Positions 29,106 through 37,464 of a stretch of DNA of 44,578 nt are shown piece by piece (within the stretch, counting starts at the first letter, position 1; the number at the start of each line of letters is the position of its first letter). The position numbers and the translations under genes were made by a program. The notes under the pieces are model-generated. The model was given only the letters and a program-made list of their open reading frames with translations, had not been told where the DNA came from and searched no databases. This stretch comes from Pseudomonadota bacterium (GTDB taxonomy: Bacteria; Pseudomonadota; Alphaproteobacteria; Rhizobiales; Xanthobacteraceae): the NCBI GenBank assembly GCA_003576765.1, contig QEVP01000020.1, forward strand, positions 1-44,578, read 5' to 3'.

Positions 29106-29858
29106 GTGATCATCCCTCGTTTGGTTGTCCCGTTGCTGGCGGTGGCGGCGCTCGTCACGTCGGCTGAGGCCGAGGCCCAGGGCGCCTTTCCGGCGCCACT
29201 GCCGGGCGCGAGCACACAGAGTTCCTCGCCATTTCCCCCGGTCAACGGCGCGCCAGCCGCCAAGCCGTCACCGTTTCCGCCCGTCAATCAGACCGCGGCG
29301 CCGTCGCAGTCGCCGTTTCCTCCGGTGAACCAGGCCGCCGCCCCCGCGCAGTCGCCGTTCCCGCCGGCCGGCGGCTCGGCATTCACCCAGGGGGCCCCGC
29401 CCGTGACCGGAGGCTTTACGCCGGCGCCGCCTCCGCAGCAGCAGGCCGGCGAGCAGTGCATGAAGGAGTTCGCGCCGCTGCGCCAGGAGACGGAGCGTCG
29501 TGGCGAGCGCATCAAGAAGGCAAGCGACCGCAAGGCGCCGCCCACCGAAGCCTGCAAGCTGATCGGCGACTATGTGCAGGCCGAAGCCAAGATGATGAAG
29601 TATGTCGAGACCAACGCGCAGCGTTGCGGCATCCCTCCCGAGGTCGGCAAGCAGATCCGCGACAGCCACAAGAACACCCTGCAACTGCGCAGCAAGGTCT
29701 GCGCCGCTGCCGCGCAGATGCAGCAGCAACCGCGCGGGCCGGCGGCGCCGAGCCTCAGCGAGGTGCTGGGTGCCGGTGCCCTGCCGCAGGCCAACGCGGA
29801 GCGGCCGAGGGGCGGCAGCACCTTCGACACCCTGACCGGCAACGTGCTGCAGCGATGA
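29106..29858 (+). CDS. Secreted proline-rich repeat protein with Cys-containing helical domain, unknown function
   Basis: I do not recognise a named family. The GTG start at 29106 is set by a GGAGGA ribosome site 5 bases upstream and gives 250 residues. The signal peptide is IIPRLVVPLLAVAALVTSAEAEA. Residues 41-96 are four 14-residue repeats beginning SPFPP. The helical C-terminal domain (about 115-210) has four Cys (CMKEF, EACKL, QRCGIP, SKVCAA), suggesting two disulphides in the periplasm, and is rich in Lys and Gln. The reading frame extends upstream to 28839 but without coding character. It precedes ubiA by 40 bases. Confidence 0.82.
   Translation: MIIPRLVVPLLAVAALVTSAEAEAQGAFPAPLPGASTQSSSPFPPVNGAPAAKPSPFPPVNQTAAPSQSPFPPVNQAAAPAQSPFPPAGGSAFTQGAPPVTGGFTPAPPPQQQAGEQCMKEFAPLRQETERRGERIKKASDRKAPPTEACKLIGDYVQAEAKMMKYVETNAQRCGIPPEVGKQIRDSHKNTLQLRSKVCAAAAQMQQQPRGPAAPSLSEVLGAGALPQANAERPRGGSTFDTLTGNVLQR
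29226..29393 (+). repeat. Four tandem 42-bp in-frame repeats (SPFPPVN units)
   Basis: Each unit encodes 14 residues: SPFPPVNGAPAAKP, SPFPPVNQTAAPSQ, SPFPPVNQAAAPAQ and the diverged SPFPPAGGSAFTQG. The first three share the SPFPPVN core. The exact 42-base period suggests slippage or unequal crossing-over expansion of an extended proline-rich linker. Confidence 0.9.
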
Positions 29859-29898
29859 GGCAGAGCCCGGCGGACAGCGCCGGGCGAGGGGGCTTTCG

Positions 29899-30834
29899 AT
29901 GAACGACGCCACCCTGCGGGTCGCCGATTCCACCGGCAACTGGGTGGACAGCCACGCGCCTGAGTGGATGCGCCCCTATCTCAGGCTGTCGCGGTTCGAC
30001 CGGCCGATCGGCTGGTGGCTCCTGCTCATTCCATGCTGGTGGTCGGCGGCGCTCGCCGCCGGGATGGCCGGCGACCTGCGCCACCTGCCGGCGCATCTCG
30101 CCTTGTTTCTGATCGGCGCCGTCGTCATGCGCGGCGCCGGCTGCACCTGGAACGACATCACCGACCGCCACCTCGACGGCAGCGTCGAGCGCACCCGCTC
30201 GCGGCCGATTCCCTCCGGACAGGTTTCGATCGCGCAGGCGGCCGCGTTTCTCGTCCTGCAGGCGCTGATCGGGCTGGCCGTACTCGTGCAGTTCAACGGC
30301 TTCACGGTCGGCACCGGCCTCGCCTCGCTCGCGGTGGTCGTGGTCTACCCGTTCATGAAGCGCATCACCTACTGGCCGCAGGTCGTGCTCGGGCTGGCCT
30401 TCTCGTGGGGTGCGTTGATGGGGTTTGCCGCCGAGTTCGGCCGCCTCGATGCCGCGGCGTTCGTGCTTTACGCCGGGGCGATCGCCTGGGTGATCTTCTA
30501 CGACACCATCTACGCCCATCAGGACCGCGAGGACGACGTGCTGATCGGCATCAAGTCCACGGCACGGCTGTTCGGCGCGCGCACGCATGCGGCGCTGATG
30601 CTGTTCGGCGTGCTCGCCGTGGCGCTGATCGGCATGGCGCTGGCGTTCGCCGGCGCCGGCTGGCCCGCCTATACCGGGCTCGCCGGCTTTGCCGCGCATC
30701 TTGTCTGGCAGGTGCGCGCGCTCGACATCGACGATCCAGCCAAATGCCTGCGGCTGTTCAAGGCGAACCGCGATGCCGGGCTGATTTTGTTCGCCGGGCT
30801 TCTGGCCGACGCGGGCTTGCGCGCGTTGAGTTAG
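29899..30834 (+). CDS. ubiA: 4-hydroxybenzoate polyprenyltransferase UbiA
   Basis: Inner-membrane enzyme that attaches the polyprenyl tail to 4-hydroxybenzoate in ubiquinone synthesis. It has 311 residues with about eight helices. The first Asp-rich motif is NDITDRHLDGSVERTRSRP. The second is YDTIYAHQDREDDVLIGIKSTA. LSRFDRPIGWWLLLIPCWW and YPFMKRITYWPQ are family hallmarks. The stop overlaps the convergent DUF6101 gene by 4 bases. Confidence 0.97.
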   Translation: MNDATLRVADSTGNWVDSHAPEWMRPYLRLSRFDRPIGWWLLLIPCWWSAALAAGMAGDLRHLPAHLALFLIGAVVMRGAGCTWNDITDRHLDGSVERTRSRPIPSGQVSIAQAAAFLVLQALIGLAVLVQFNGFTVGTGLASLAVVVVYPFMKRITYWPQVVLGLAFSWGALMGFAAEFGRLDAAAFVLYAGAIAWVIFYDTIYAHQDREDDVLIGIKSTARLFGARTHAALMLFGVLAVALIGMALAFAGAGWPAYTGLAGFAAHLVWQVRALDIDDPAKCLRLFKANRDAGLILFAGLLADAGLRALS

Positions 30835-31358
30835 TCGCGCGCGATGATTTCGTGCTCGTCGCGATGCACGACCATGTCCGCGAGCGATCCGCCGCCGCGC
30901 CGTCGCATCAGGGCGCGCGGATGGCGCCACTTGACAGCGTTGTGCCGCCGCCGTCGCGGCGCCGGCGGTTGCGTGTCGCACCTCTCGTCGAGAATTTCCG
31001 GCAGCGCGAAGAACACGCACCAGACCCGCACCGCCTGATCCAGTTCGCCGGCGTCCGCCGTGACCAGCAGCGGAATCGACAGCGATGGATCGCGATGCGC
31101 CAGCACCAGCGTATGGTCGCTGCCGCCGCTGCGGCGGACGATGCCGACATAGTCGCTGACCGGCATCGAGATCGCCATCCGCATGCCATGCAGCGAGCGG
31201 CGCAGCACGACGCGCTTGCGGTTGAGTTCGACCTGCCGGATGCAACCGTCCGCTCGCGCGTCCGGCGCATAGAAGCGAAGCTGCATGAGAGGAGGGTCGG
31301 ACCGCTGCGCGCGGCCCGACCCGGCGGGGTGATCCCCGCTGGTTGTTTGACGCCTCAT
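30831..31358 (-). CDS. DUF6101 family protein
   Basis: A 175-residue protein of a family seen mainly in Bradyrhizobium-like bacteria. It opens MRRQTTSGDHPAGSGRAQR and has an RQVELNRKRVVLRRSLHGMRMAISMPVSDYVGIV core and a basic C-terminal segment (PPAPRRRRHNAVKWRHPRAL, RRRGGG) ending EHEIIARD. The core looks like a small beta-rich domain, and the basic tail could bind nucleic acid or membrane. There is no signal peptide, and the function is unknown. It lies tail-to-tail with ubiA. The 235-base gap on its other side (31359-31593) shows no clear promoter. Confidence 0.85.
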   Translation of the reverse strand: MRRQTTSGDHPAGSGRAQRSDPPLMQLRFYAPDARADGCIRQVELNRKRVVLRRSLHGMRMAISMPVSDYVGIVRRSGGSDHTLVLAHRDPSLSIPLLVTADAGELDQAVRVWCVFFALPEILDERCDTQPPAPRRRRHNAVKWRHPRALMRRRGGGSLADMVVHRDEHEIIARD

Positions 31359-31593
31359 AGTCTCTCCCCGCCGGGATTATTGTCCCGGTCGATGGGAGGA
31401 CCATAGCGCGGGGCACTCGGAATCGGCTTAACGAGGCTGGTTAACCGGCTGTCACCGCTCAGCCTTCGGCCGGCATGATTGACAAGCCCTTGCCGAGGTC
31501 TGAACAATTTCTTGCGAGGCGTGCTTGCGCCGCCGTCCGGTCCGCGCCAAACAGGCGTTTCGACCCATTCCCCTCATTCGAGGATCAGGCTTC

Positions 31594-32979
31594 GTGACGA
31601 TCTCTTCGCCCTCGCGCACCTCTGCTGCGGCTTCGCTGCTCGACCAGTCGGGACTGACCGATCTCGCCGAGCGTCTTGTCGAGGCGGCCAAGCGCGCCGG
31701 CGCCGATGCCGCCGATGCCATCGCCGTGCGCGGCATGTCGCAGGGCATCGAGGTGCGCGACGGCAAGGTCGAGGAAACCGAACGCTCCGAAGGCGATGAC
31801 GTGGGCCTGCGGGTGATCGTGGGCCGACGGCAGGCGGTGGTCTCGACCAACGATCTCACCGGCAACGGCGCCGCCACGCTGGCCGAGCGCGCGGTGGCGA
31901 TGGCGCGCGTTGCTCCCGACGACGCCTATGTCGGGCTGGCCGATCCCGACCTGCTGGCCAGGACGTGGCCCGACCTCGACCTCGTCGATTCCGCAATTCC
32001 TTCGATCGACGACCTGGAGGCGCGCGCCCGCGCCGCCGAGGATGCGGGGCTTGCGGTGAAGGGCGTGGTCAAGTCCGGCGGCGCCTCGGCCAGCCACGGC
32101 ATCGGCGGCATGGTGCTCGTCACCTCGCACGGGTTTCGCGGCGCCTACCTGCGTTCGAGCCACAGCGTGTCGATGACGGCGATTGCCGGCGAAGGCACCG
32201 GGATGGAGCGCGACTACGATTTCACCTCCGCGCTGCACGCCGCCGATCTCGACGCTCCGGAGCGCATCGGGCGCACCGCCGGCGAGCGCACGGTGGCGCG
32301 GCTCAATCCGCGGAAGGTGGCGACCTGCAAGGTGCCGGTGGTGTTCGATCCGCGTGTCGCCGGCTCGCTGGTCGGCCATCTTGTTTCGGCGGCGAACGGC
32401 GCGGCGATCGCGCGCAAGGCGAGCTTTCTCAATGGTCGCCTTGGCGAGGCGCTGTTTCGTCCCGGCGTGCGGATCGTCGACGATCCGTTGCGCGTGCGCG
32501 GGCTGCGCTCGCAGCCGTTCGATGCCGAGGGCGTCGCGGTGAAGCCGCTTGCTATCGTCGATGACGGCGTCCTGACGTCGTGGCTGCTCGACTGCGCCAC
32601 CGCCCGCGAACTTGGCCTCGCGACCACAGGCCATGCCCATCGCGGCGTATCGTCGCCGCCCTCGCCCGGCGCCTACAACCTGCACCTTGCGGCGGGTGAG
32701 GTCGCTCCCGCGGCGCTGATCGGCGACATCGCGCAAGGCTTCTACGTCACCGACCTGATCGGCTCCGGGGTCAACGGCGTCACCGGCGACTACAGCCGCG
32801 GCGCCAGCGGCTTCTGGATCGAGAACGGCGAGATCACCTATTCCGTCAGCGAAGTGACCATTGCCGGCCACCTGCTCGATATCTTCAAGTCGCTTGAGCC
32901 CGCCAACGATCTCGTGTTCCGCTACGGCATCAACGCGCCGACCGTGCGCATCGAGGGACTGACGGTTGCCGGACGCTGA
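31594..32979 (+). CDS. pmbA: TldD/PmbA family protein (PmbA/TldE subunit)
   Basis: Partner subunit of the TldD-TldE metalloprotease that degrades unfolded peptides and matures microcin-type peptides in E. coli. It has 461 residues from a GTG at 31594 (GAGGA ribosome site nearby). It shows the family pattern GIEVRDGKVEETERSEGDDVGLRVIVGRRQAVVSTND, PVVFDPRVAGSLVGHL and GVNGVTGDYSRGASGFWIENGEI. The HExxxH metal site of TldD is absent, as expected for PmbA. The TldD subunit is not in the window. It overlaps the next gene by 14 bases. Confidence 0.94.
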   Translation: MTISSPSRTSAAASLLDQSGLTDLAERLVEAAKRAGADAADAIAVRGMSQGIEVRDGKVEETERSEGDDVGLRVIVGRRQAVVSTNDLTGNGAATLAERAVAMARVAPDDAYVGLADPDLLARTWPDLDLVDSAIPSIDDLEARARAAEDAGLAVKGVVKSGGASASHGIGGMVLVTSHGFRGAYLRSSHSVSMTAIAGEGTGMERDYDFTSALHAADLDAPERIGRTAGERTVARLNPRKVATCKVPVVFDPRVAGSLVGHLVSAANGAAIARKASFLNGRLGEALFRPGVRIVDDPLRVRGLRSQPFDAEGVAVKPLAIVDDGVLTSWLLDCATARELGLATTGHAHRGVSSPPSPGAYNLHLAAGEVAPAALIGDIAQGFYVTDLIGSGVNGVTGDYSRGASGFWIENGEITYSVSEVTIAGHLLDIFKSLEPANDLVFRYGINAPTVRIEGLTVAGR

Positions 32980-33793
32980 CGCCGGTCACACAGGTGAACG
33001 CGCCAACGAACGCAGTATGGCGCGCGATCTCGCGCTGCTCGCCGCGACCGTGCGCGAGGCCGGCGATCTGGCGCTGCGCATGTTCCGCACCACGTTGAAA
33101 ACCTGGACCAAGGGCGCGTCCTCGCCGGTATCGGAAGCCGACATCGCGGTCAACGATCTGATCCTTGGGCGTATCAGTACCGCCGACCCTGACAGCGGCC
33201 TGCTGTCGGAGGAGAGCACCGACGATGCGGGCCGGCTCGCCAGGCGAAGGGTGTGGATCATTGATCCGATCGACGGCACCCGTGCCTATCTCGCCGGGCA
33301 TGAGGACTGGTCCGTCAGCGTGGCGCTGGTCGAGCACGAGCGGCCGGTGGCGGCGGCGGTGTTCGCGCCGGCGACCGGCGAGCTTTTCCTTGCGGCGCAG
33401 GGGCGCGGCGCCTCGATCAACGACGCGCCGATCCATGCGACCGGCGGCACCGCCCTCGACAGCCGCCGCATGGCCGGCCCGCGCGCGCTGATCGAGCGGC
33501 TCGGTGCGCCGCCCGGCGCCGACATTCATCCCCGCATCGGCTCGCTGGCGCTGCGCATCTGCCGCGTCGCCGATGGCCGGATCGATGCCGCCTTCGCCAC
33601 CGGCAACAGCCGCGACTGGGACCTTGCGGCGGCCGATTTGATCGTGCACGAGGCGGGTGGTAGATTGACCTCGCTCGCCGGCTCCCCCCTCGTCTACAAT
33701 CGACCGAGCGTGACGCACGGGGAACTTGCTGCCGCCGGGCGCGATCGACATGCCGTCATCGTCAGGCGTTTGCGCAATTCCTCCGGGGGCTGA
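32966..33793 (+). CDS. cysQ: Inositol-monophosphatase family phosphatase, CysQ-like
   Basis: Mg-dependent phosphatase, probably acting on 3'(2'),5'-bisphosphate nucleotides (PAP/PAPS). It has 275 residues. The metal sites are present: LLSEES (Glu), WIIDPIDGTRAYLAG (DPIDGT motif) and the C-terminal WDLAAADLIVHEAGG. The TTG start at 32966 has a GAGGGA ribosome site 7 bases upstream and overlaps pmbA by 14 bases; the ATG at 33017 is an alternative. Inositol-1-phosphate or histidinol-phosphate activity cannot be excluded. Confidence 0.9.
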   Translation: MPDADAGHTGERANERSMARDLALLAATVREAGDLALRMFRTTLKTWTKGASSPVSEADIAVNDLILGRISTADPDSGLLSEESTDDAGRLARRRVWIIDPIDGTRAYLAGHEDWSVSVALVEHERPVAAAVFAPATGELFLAAQGRGASINDAPIHATGGTALDSRRMAGPRALIERLGAPPGADIHPRIGSLALRICRVADGRIDAAFATGNSRDWDLAAADLIVHEAGGRLTSLAGSPLVYNRPSVTHGELAAAGRDRHAVIVRRLRNSSGG

Positions 33794-33889
33794 GCGGCCG
33801 GCGCCACATGCAGCGTGCCCGCCGTTGTCGTTAGCGTCGGCAACCGGGACTGCTATCCGAGGTGCGGCGGTCGCCGCAGGAACCAATCG

Positions 33890-34132
33890 ATGCCCGAGAC
33901 TGCTCCGCAGCAACAATTGCTCCATCTGGTGATGGGCGGCGAACTGACCGACCTCACGCAAAATACCTTCAAGGACCTTTCCAAGGTGGATATCGTCGGG
34001 GTTTATCCGAACTATGCCACGGCCTATGCCGCGTGGCGGGCCAAGGCACAGCAGACCGTCGATAGCGCCCATGTGCGCTACTTCATCGTCCACCTGCACC
34101 GCCTGCTCGATCCCGGCCAACCCACCGCCTGA
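33890..34132 (+). CDS. DUF4170 family small protein
   Basis: An 80-residue soluble protein of unknown function found in alphaproteobacteria. It starts MPETAPQQQLLHLVMGGEL and has LSKVDIVGVYPNYATAYAAWRAKAQQTVDSAHVRYFIVHLHRLLDP, the characteristic core. It sits 96 bases after cysQ and 3 bases before the DUF374 acyltransferase. This neighbourhood suggests a role with envelope lipid synthesis, but that is inference. Confidence 0.9.
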   Translation: MPETAPQQQLLHLVMGGELTDLTQNTFKDLSKVDIVGVYPNYATAYAAWRAKAQQTVDSAHVRYFIVHLHRLLDPGQPTA

Positions 34133-34135
34133 CGC

Positions 34136-34843
34136 ATGTCGCTGCGCAGACTGCTACGCTCCGCCTTCGTCCAGCGGGCCGCCGGCTTTATCGGTGCGGA
34201 ATACCTGCGGCTGGTATGGCTGACCAACCGTTTCCGCTATGATCCGGCCAACGTCTACGACGTCGTCGAGCCGTACATGCCGATGATCATCGCGTTCTGG
34301 CACGGACAGCATTTCATGATGCCGTTCCTGAAGCGGCCGCAGGACCGCGCCAAGGTGCTGGTATCGCGCCACGCCGATGGCGAGATCAACGCCATCGCGG
34401 CCGGACGGCTCGGCATCGGCGCGGTGCGCGGTTCCGGCGATCACAACGGCGCCTTCCACCGCAAGGGCGGCGTCACCGCCTTCAAGGAGATGGTGCGGAC
34501 GCTCGAGGGCGGCTTCAACATGGCGTTGACCGCCGACGTGCCGAAGGTGGCGCGCAAGGCCGGGCTCGGTATCGTCATGCTGGCGCGCGAGAGCGGCCGG
34601 CCGATCATTCCGGTCGTGATCGTCACCAGCCGCTTCATCCGGCTGAACAACTGGGACCGCACCGTGATCCCGCTGCCGTTCGGGCGCGGCCTGATCATGG
34701 GCGGAGAGGTCGTCACCGTGCCGCCGGATGCCGATGCGGTGGCGCTGGAGGTGGCGCGGGCGCGGCTGGAGAGCGAACTCAACGACGCCACCCGCCGCGC
34801 CTATGCAGCGATCGGCCGACCGCACGGGCTGGATCATGGATAG
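34136..34843 (+). CDS. DUF374 lysophospholipid acyltransferase-like protein
   Basis: A 235-residue membrane-associated acyltransferase-superfamily protein. It has IIAFWHGQHFMMPF (the WHG catalytic His position), VLVSRHADGEINAIAAGRLGIGAVRGSGDHN, MALTADVPKVARKAGLGIVMLARESGRPIIPV (usually DGPRGP; here DVPKVAR) and RFIRLNNWDRTVIPLPFGR. Genes of this family sit next to waaA in many alphaproteobacteria and are thought to acylate lipid A or a related lipid. It overlaps waaA by 8 bases. Confidence 0.9.
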   Translation: MSLRRLLRSAFVQRAAGFIGAEYLRLVWLTNRFRYDPANVYDVVEPYMPMIIAFWHGQHFMMPFLKRPQDRAKVLVSRHADGEINAIAAGRLGIGAVRGSGDHNGAFHRKGGVTAFKEMVRTLEGGFNMALTADVPKVARKAGLGIVMLARESGRPIIPVVIVTSRFIRLNNWDRTVIPLPFGRGLIMGGEVVTVPPDADAVALEVARARLESELNDATRRAYAAIGRPHGLDHG

Positions 34844-36140
34844 CCGGCTGCCGCTGTCGCTGCGGGCCTACCGCAAGCTGTCGGCGGCAGCCACGCCGCT
34901 TGCCGGCCTGATCATCCGGCAGCGGCTCAAGCAGGGCAAGGAAGACGCAAGCCGTGCCGGCGAGCGGCGCGGCGTCAGCGCGGCCGAGCGCCCGCACGGG
35001 CCGCTGATCTGGGTCCACGGCGCAAGCGTCGGCGAGGTGCTGGCCGCTGCGGCGCTGATCGAGGAATTGCGCGCACGGGGGTTTTCCGTGCTGCTCACCT
35101 CGGGGACGGCGACGTCGGCGGCGGTGGTCGCCAAGCGGTTCCCGCGCGACGTCATCCATCAGTTCATCCCTTACGACGCGCCGCGCTTCGTCGCGCGCTT
35201 CCTCGATCACTGGCGGCCCGACCTTGCGCTGTTCATCGAGTCGGACCTGTGGCCGAACCTGATCCTGATCGCGGCGCGCCGGCGCGTGCCGATGGTGCTG
35301 ATCAACGGCCGGATGTCGCCACGCTCGTATCCGCGCTGGCAGCGGTTCTCGCAGACCATCGGCGCGCTGCTCGGCCGCTTCGATCTGTGTCTTGCGCAGT
35401 CGGAGACGGATGCCGCACGCTTTGCCGCGCTGGGCGGCCGCGACGTGCGCATGACCGGCAACCTCAAGCTCGACGTGCCGGCGCCGCCCGCCGATCAGGC
35501 ACGGCTCGACCGGTTGCTCGGGGTGACGCGTGGCCGCGAGGTGATCGTGGCGGCCTCGACCCATCCGGGCGAGGAGGAGATCGTGGCGGCGGCGCATCGC
35601 CGGCTGGCCGCCCGTGTGCCGTCGCTTCTGACGGTGATCGTGCCGCGCCATCCCGCGCGCGGCGGGGCGGTCGCCGAGGCCGTCGGCGCGACCGGGCTCA
35701 AGGTGGCGCTGCGCTCGCAGGAACGGCTGCCCTCGGCCACCACCGATGTCTATGTCGCCGATACCATGGGCGAACTGGGGCTGTTCTATCGCCTCGCGCC
35801 GATCGTGTTTATGGGCGGCTCGCTGGTCCCTCACGGCGGGCAGAACCCGATCGAGGCAGTCAAGCTTGGCGCGGCCATCGTTCATGGCCCGCACGTCTTC
35901 AACTTTGCCGAGGTCTACCATGCGCTCGACCAGGCCGGCGGCGCATTGCCGGTTGCCGACGAGGCCGCGCTGGTCGGGCAACTCGACCACCTGCTCCGCA
36001 ACCCGGCGGCGCGCCATCAGGTGCTGACGGCGGCCGAGGACGTGGTGGTCGAACTGGGCGGGGCGTTGCAGCGCACGCTCGCGGCGTTGCAGCCCTATCT
36101 TCTGCAACTGCGATTTGAGAGCAGCGCGCGCGATGCGTGA
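34836..36140 (+). CDS. waaA: 3-deoxy-D-manno-octulosonic acid (Kdo) transferase WaaA
   Basis: Inner-membrane GT30 enzyme that adds Kdo to lipid IVA. It has 434 residues. It shows IWVHGASVGEVLAAAALIEEL (with the conserved Glu base), LLTSGTATSAAVVAKRFP, LFIESDLWPNLIL, NGRMSPRSYPRW and the donor-binding MGGSLVPHGGQNPIEAVKLG. The start at 34836 (MDSRLPLSLRAYRKL) overlaps the previous gene by 8 bases; the longer in-frame reading to 34728 lies inside that gene. It overlaps lpxK by 8 bases, so the three genes form one unit. Confidence 0.97.
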   Translation: MDSRLPLSLRAYRKLSAAATPLAGLIIRQRLKQGKEDASRAGERRGVSAAERPHGPLIWVHGASVGEVLAAAALIEELRARGFSVLLTSGTATSAAVVAKRFPRDVIHQFIPYDAPRFVARFLDHWRPDLALFIESDLWPNLILIAARRRVPMVLINGRMSPRSYPRWQRFSQTIGALLGRFDLCLAQSETDAARFAALGGRDVRMTGNLKLDVPAPPADQARLDRLLGVTRGREVIVAASTHPGEEEIVAAAHRRLAARVPSLLTVIVPRHPARGGAVAEAVGATGLKVALRSQERLPSATTDVYVADTMGELGLFYRLAPIVFMGGSLVPHGGQNPIEAVKLGAAIVHGPHVFNFAEVYHALDQAGGALPVADEAALVGQLDHLLRNPAARHQVLTAAEDVVVELGGALQRTLAALQPYLLQLRFESSARDA

Positions 36141-37146
36141 GCCGGCTTTCTGGTATCAGCCCCCGTCGTGGCAGGCGCGTCTGCTGGCGCCGGCCGCTGC
36201 GCTCTATGGCCGGATCGCGGCGCGGCGCATGGAGGCAGAGGGCGAGCGTGCCGGCATTCCGGTGGTGTGCGTCGGCAACTATCATGTCGGCGGCGCCGGC
36301 AAGACGCCGACGGTGATCGCGCTCGTGGCGCTGCTGCGCGAACTGGGCGAGGTGCCGGTGATCGTCAGCCGCGGCTACGGTGGGCGGCTCAGTGGACCGG
36401 TCGCGGTCGATCCCGCCCGTCATACCGCCGCCGACGTTGGTGACGAGCCGCTGATGATGGCCGGACGGTTGCCGGTGGTGGTTGCGCGCGACCGCGCCGC
36501 AGGCGGCCGCTTTGCAAAGCGCCATGGCGCGAGCGTGGTGCTGCTCGACGACGGCTTTCAGAACCCCGGCCTCGTCAAGGACGTGTCGCTGATCGTGATC
36601 GACGCCCGGCGCGGCGTCGGCAATACTTACGTGTTTCCGGCGGGGCCGTTGCGCGCGCCGCTGATGCCGCAAATGGTGCGCACCGATGCCCTCGTGTTGG
36701 TCGGCAACGGCACCGCGGCCGACGGCGTGATGGCCGAGATTGCCGCCCACGGCGGGCTGGTGTTCCGCGCGCATCTGGCGCCCGTCGAAACCCGTCTCGC
36801 GCCGCTGCGCGGCCGCCGCGTGCTGGCCTTTGCCGGCATCGGCGATCCGCAGCGTTTTTTTGCAACGCTGCGCGACAACGGCGTCGAGGTGGTCGAGGAA
36901 CGGGCGTTTGCTGACCACCACCCTTATGTCGCGGCCGAAATCGACGACCTCAAGGAGGCGGCGATGCGGCAGGCGCTGATCGTGGTGACGACCGAAAAGG
37001 ATATGGCGCGGCTGGCCAGCGACCCCGCGCTCGCGTCGCGCATTGAGGATATCGCGACGTTTCCGGTGACGCTCGGCTTTGCCGACGAGGATGGCCTCAA
37101 GGCGTTCCTGAGCCGGCGGCTCAAGGAGGCGCGGGCGAAACAATAA
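36133..37146 (+). CDS. lpxK: Tetraacyldisaccharide 4'-kinase LpxK
   Basis: Phosphorylates the 4' position of the tetraacyl disaccharide to make lipid IVA. It has 337 residues. It starts MREPAFWYQPPSW and carries the Walker A GNYHVGGAGKTPTV (about residues 48-61), the LpxK signature VLLDDGFQNPGLVKDVSLIVID and FADHHPY near the C-terminus. The ATG at 36133 overlaps waaA by 8 bases; the TTG at 36115 is less likely. It converges with the DUF2093 gene, 12 bases away. Confidence 0.97.
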   Translation: MREPAFWYQPPSWQARLLAPAAALYGRIAARRMEAEGERAGIPVVCVGNYHVGGAGKTPTVIALVALLRELGEVPVIVSRGYGGRLSGPVAVDPARHTAADVGDEPLMMAGRLPVVVARDRAAGGRFAKRHGASVVLLDDGFQNPGLVKDVSLIVIDARRGVGNTYVFPAGPLRAPLMPQMVRTDALVLVGNGTAADGVMAEIAAHGGLVFRAHLAPVETRLAPLRGRRVLAFAGIGDPQRFFATLRDNGVEVVEERAFADHHPYVAAEIDDLKEAAMRQALIVVTTEKDMARLASDPALASRIEDIATFPVTLGFADEDGLKAFLSRRLKEARAKQ

Positions 37147-37158
37147 TCCGGGCTCGCG

Positions 37159-37395
37159 TTACGAAGCGGGCTTGGTCCCGTTGGCCGCGTCGGGAAAGTG
37201 CCGCTCCAGCACCGCGGCCGGCGTCGCATAGGCTTCCTGGCGATCGACGCTCCAGTATTTCAGTTCGTCCAGCGGGATATGCACACCGGTGACCGCGCAC
37301 AGCACGTAGGAGCCGGGCGATACCACCCGGAAGTCGCCGTCGAGATATTGGACCTTGGCTTCGCCCTGGCCGGAGGGGCCGAATCTGTTGAGCAC
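37159..37395 (-). CDS. DUF2093 domain protein
   Basis: A 78-residue protein of an alphaproteobacterial family with unknown function. It has the conserved core AKVQYLDGDFRVVSPGSYVLCAVTGVHIPLDELKYWSVDRQEAYATPAAVLERH, predicted as a small beta-rich soluble domain. It lies between xseA (69 bases upstream) and lpxK (convergent). This placement near lpxK is conserved in rhizobia, as I recall. Confidence 0.9.
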   Translation of the reverse strand: MLNRFGPSGQGEAKVQYLDGDFRVVSPGSYVLCAVTGVHIPLDELKYWSVDRQEAYATPAAVLERHFPDAANGTKPAS

Positions 37396-37464
37396 GTCGC
37401 TCTCCCCGATCGATCGCGCCTATAGATAGGGATTGCCGGCCGGCAGGTAAACCCGGAAGCTGGT

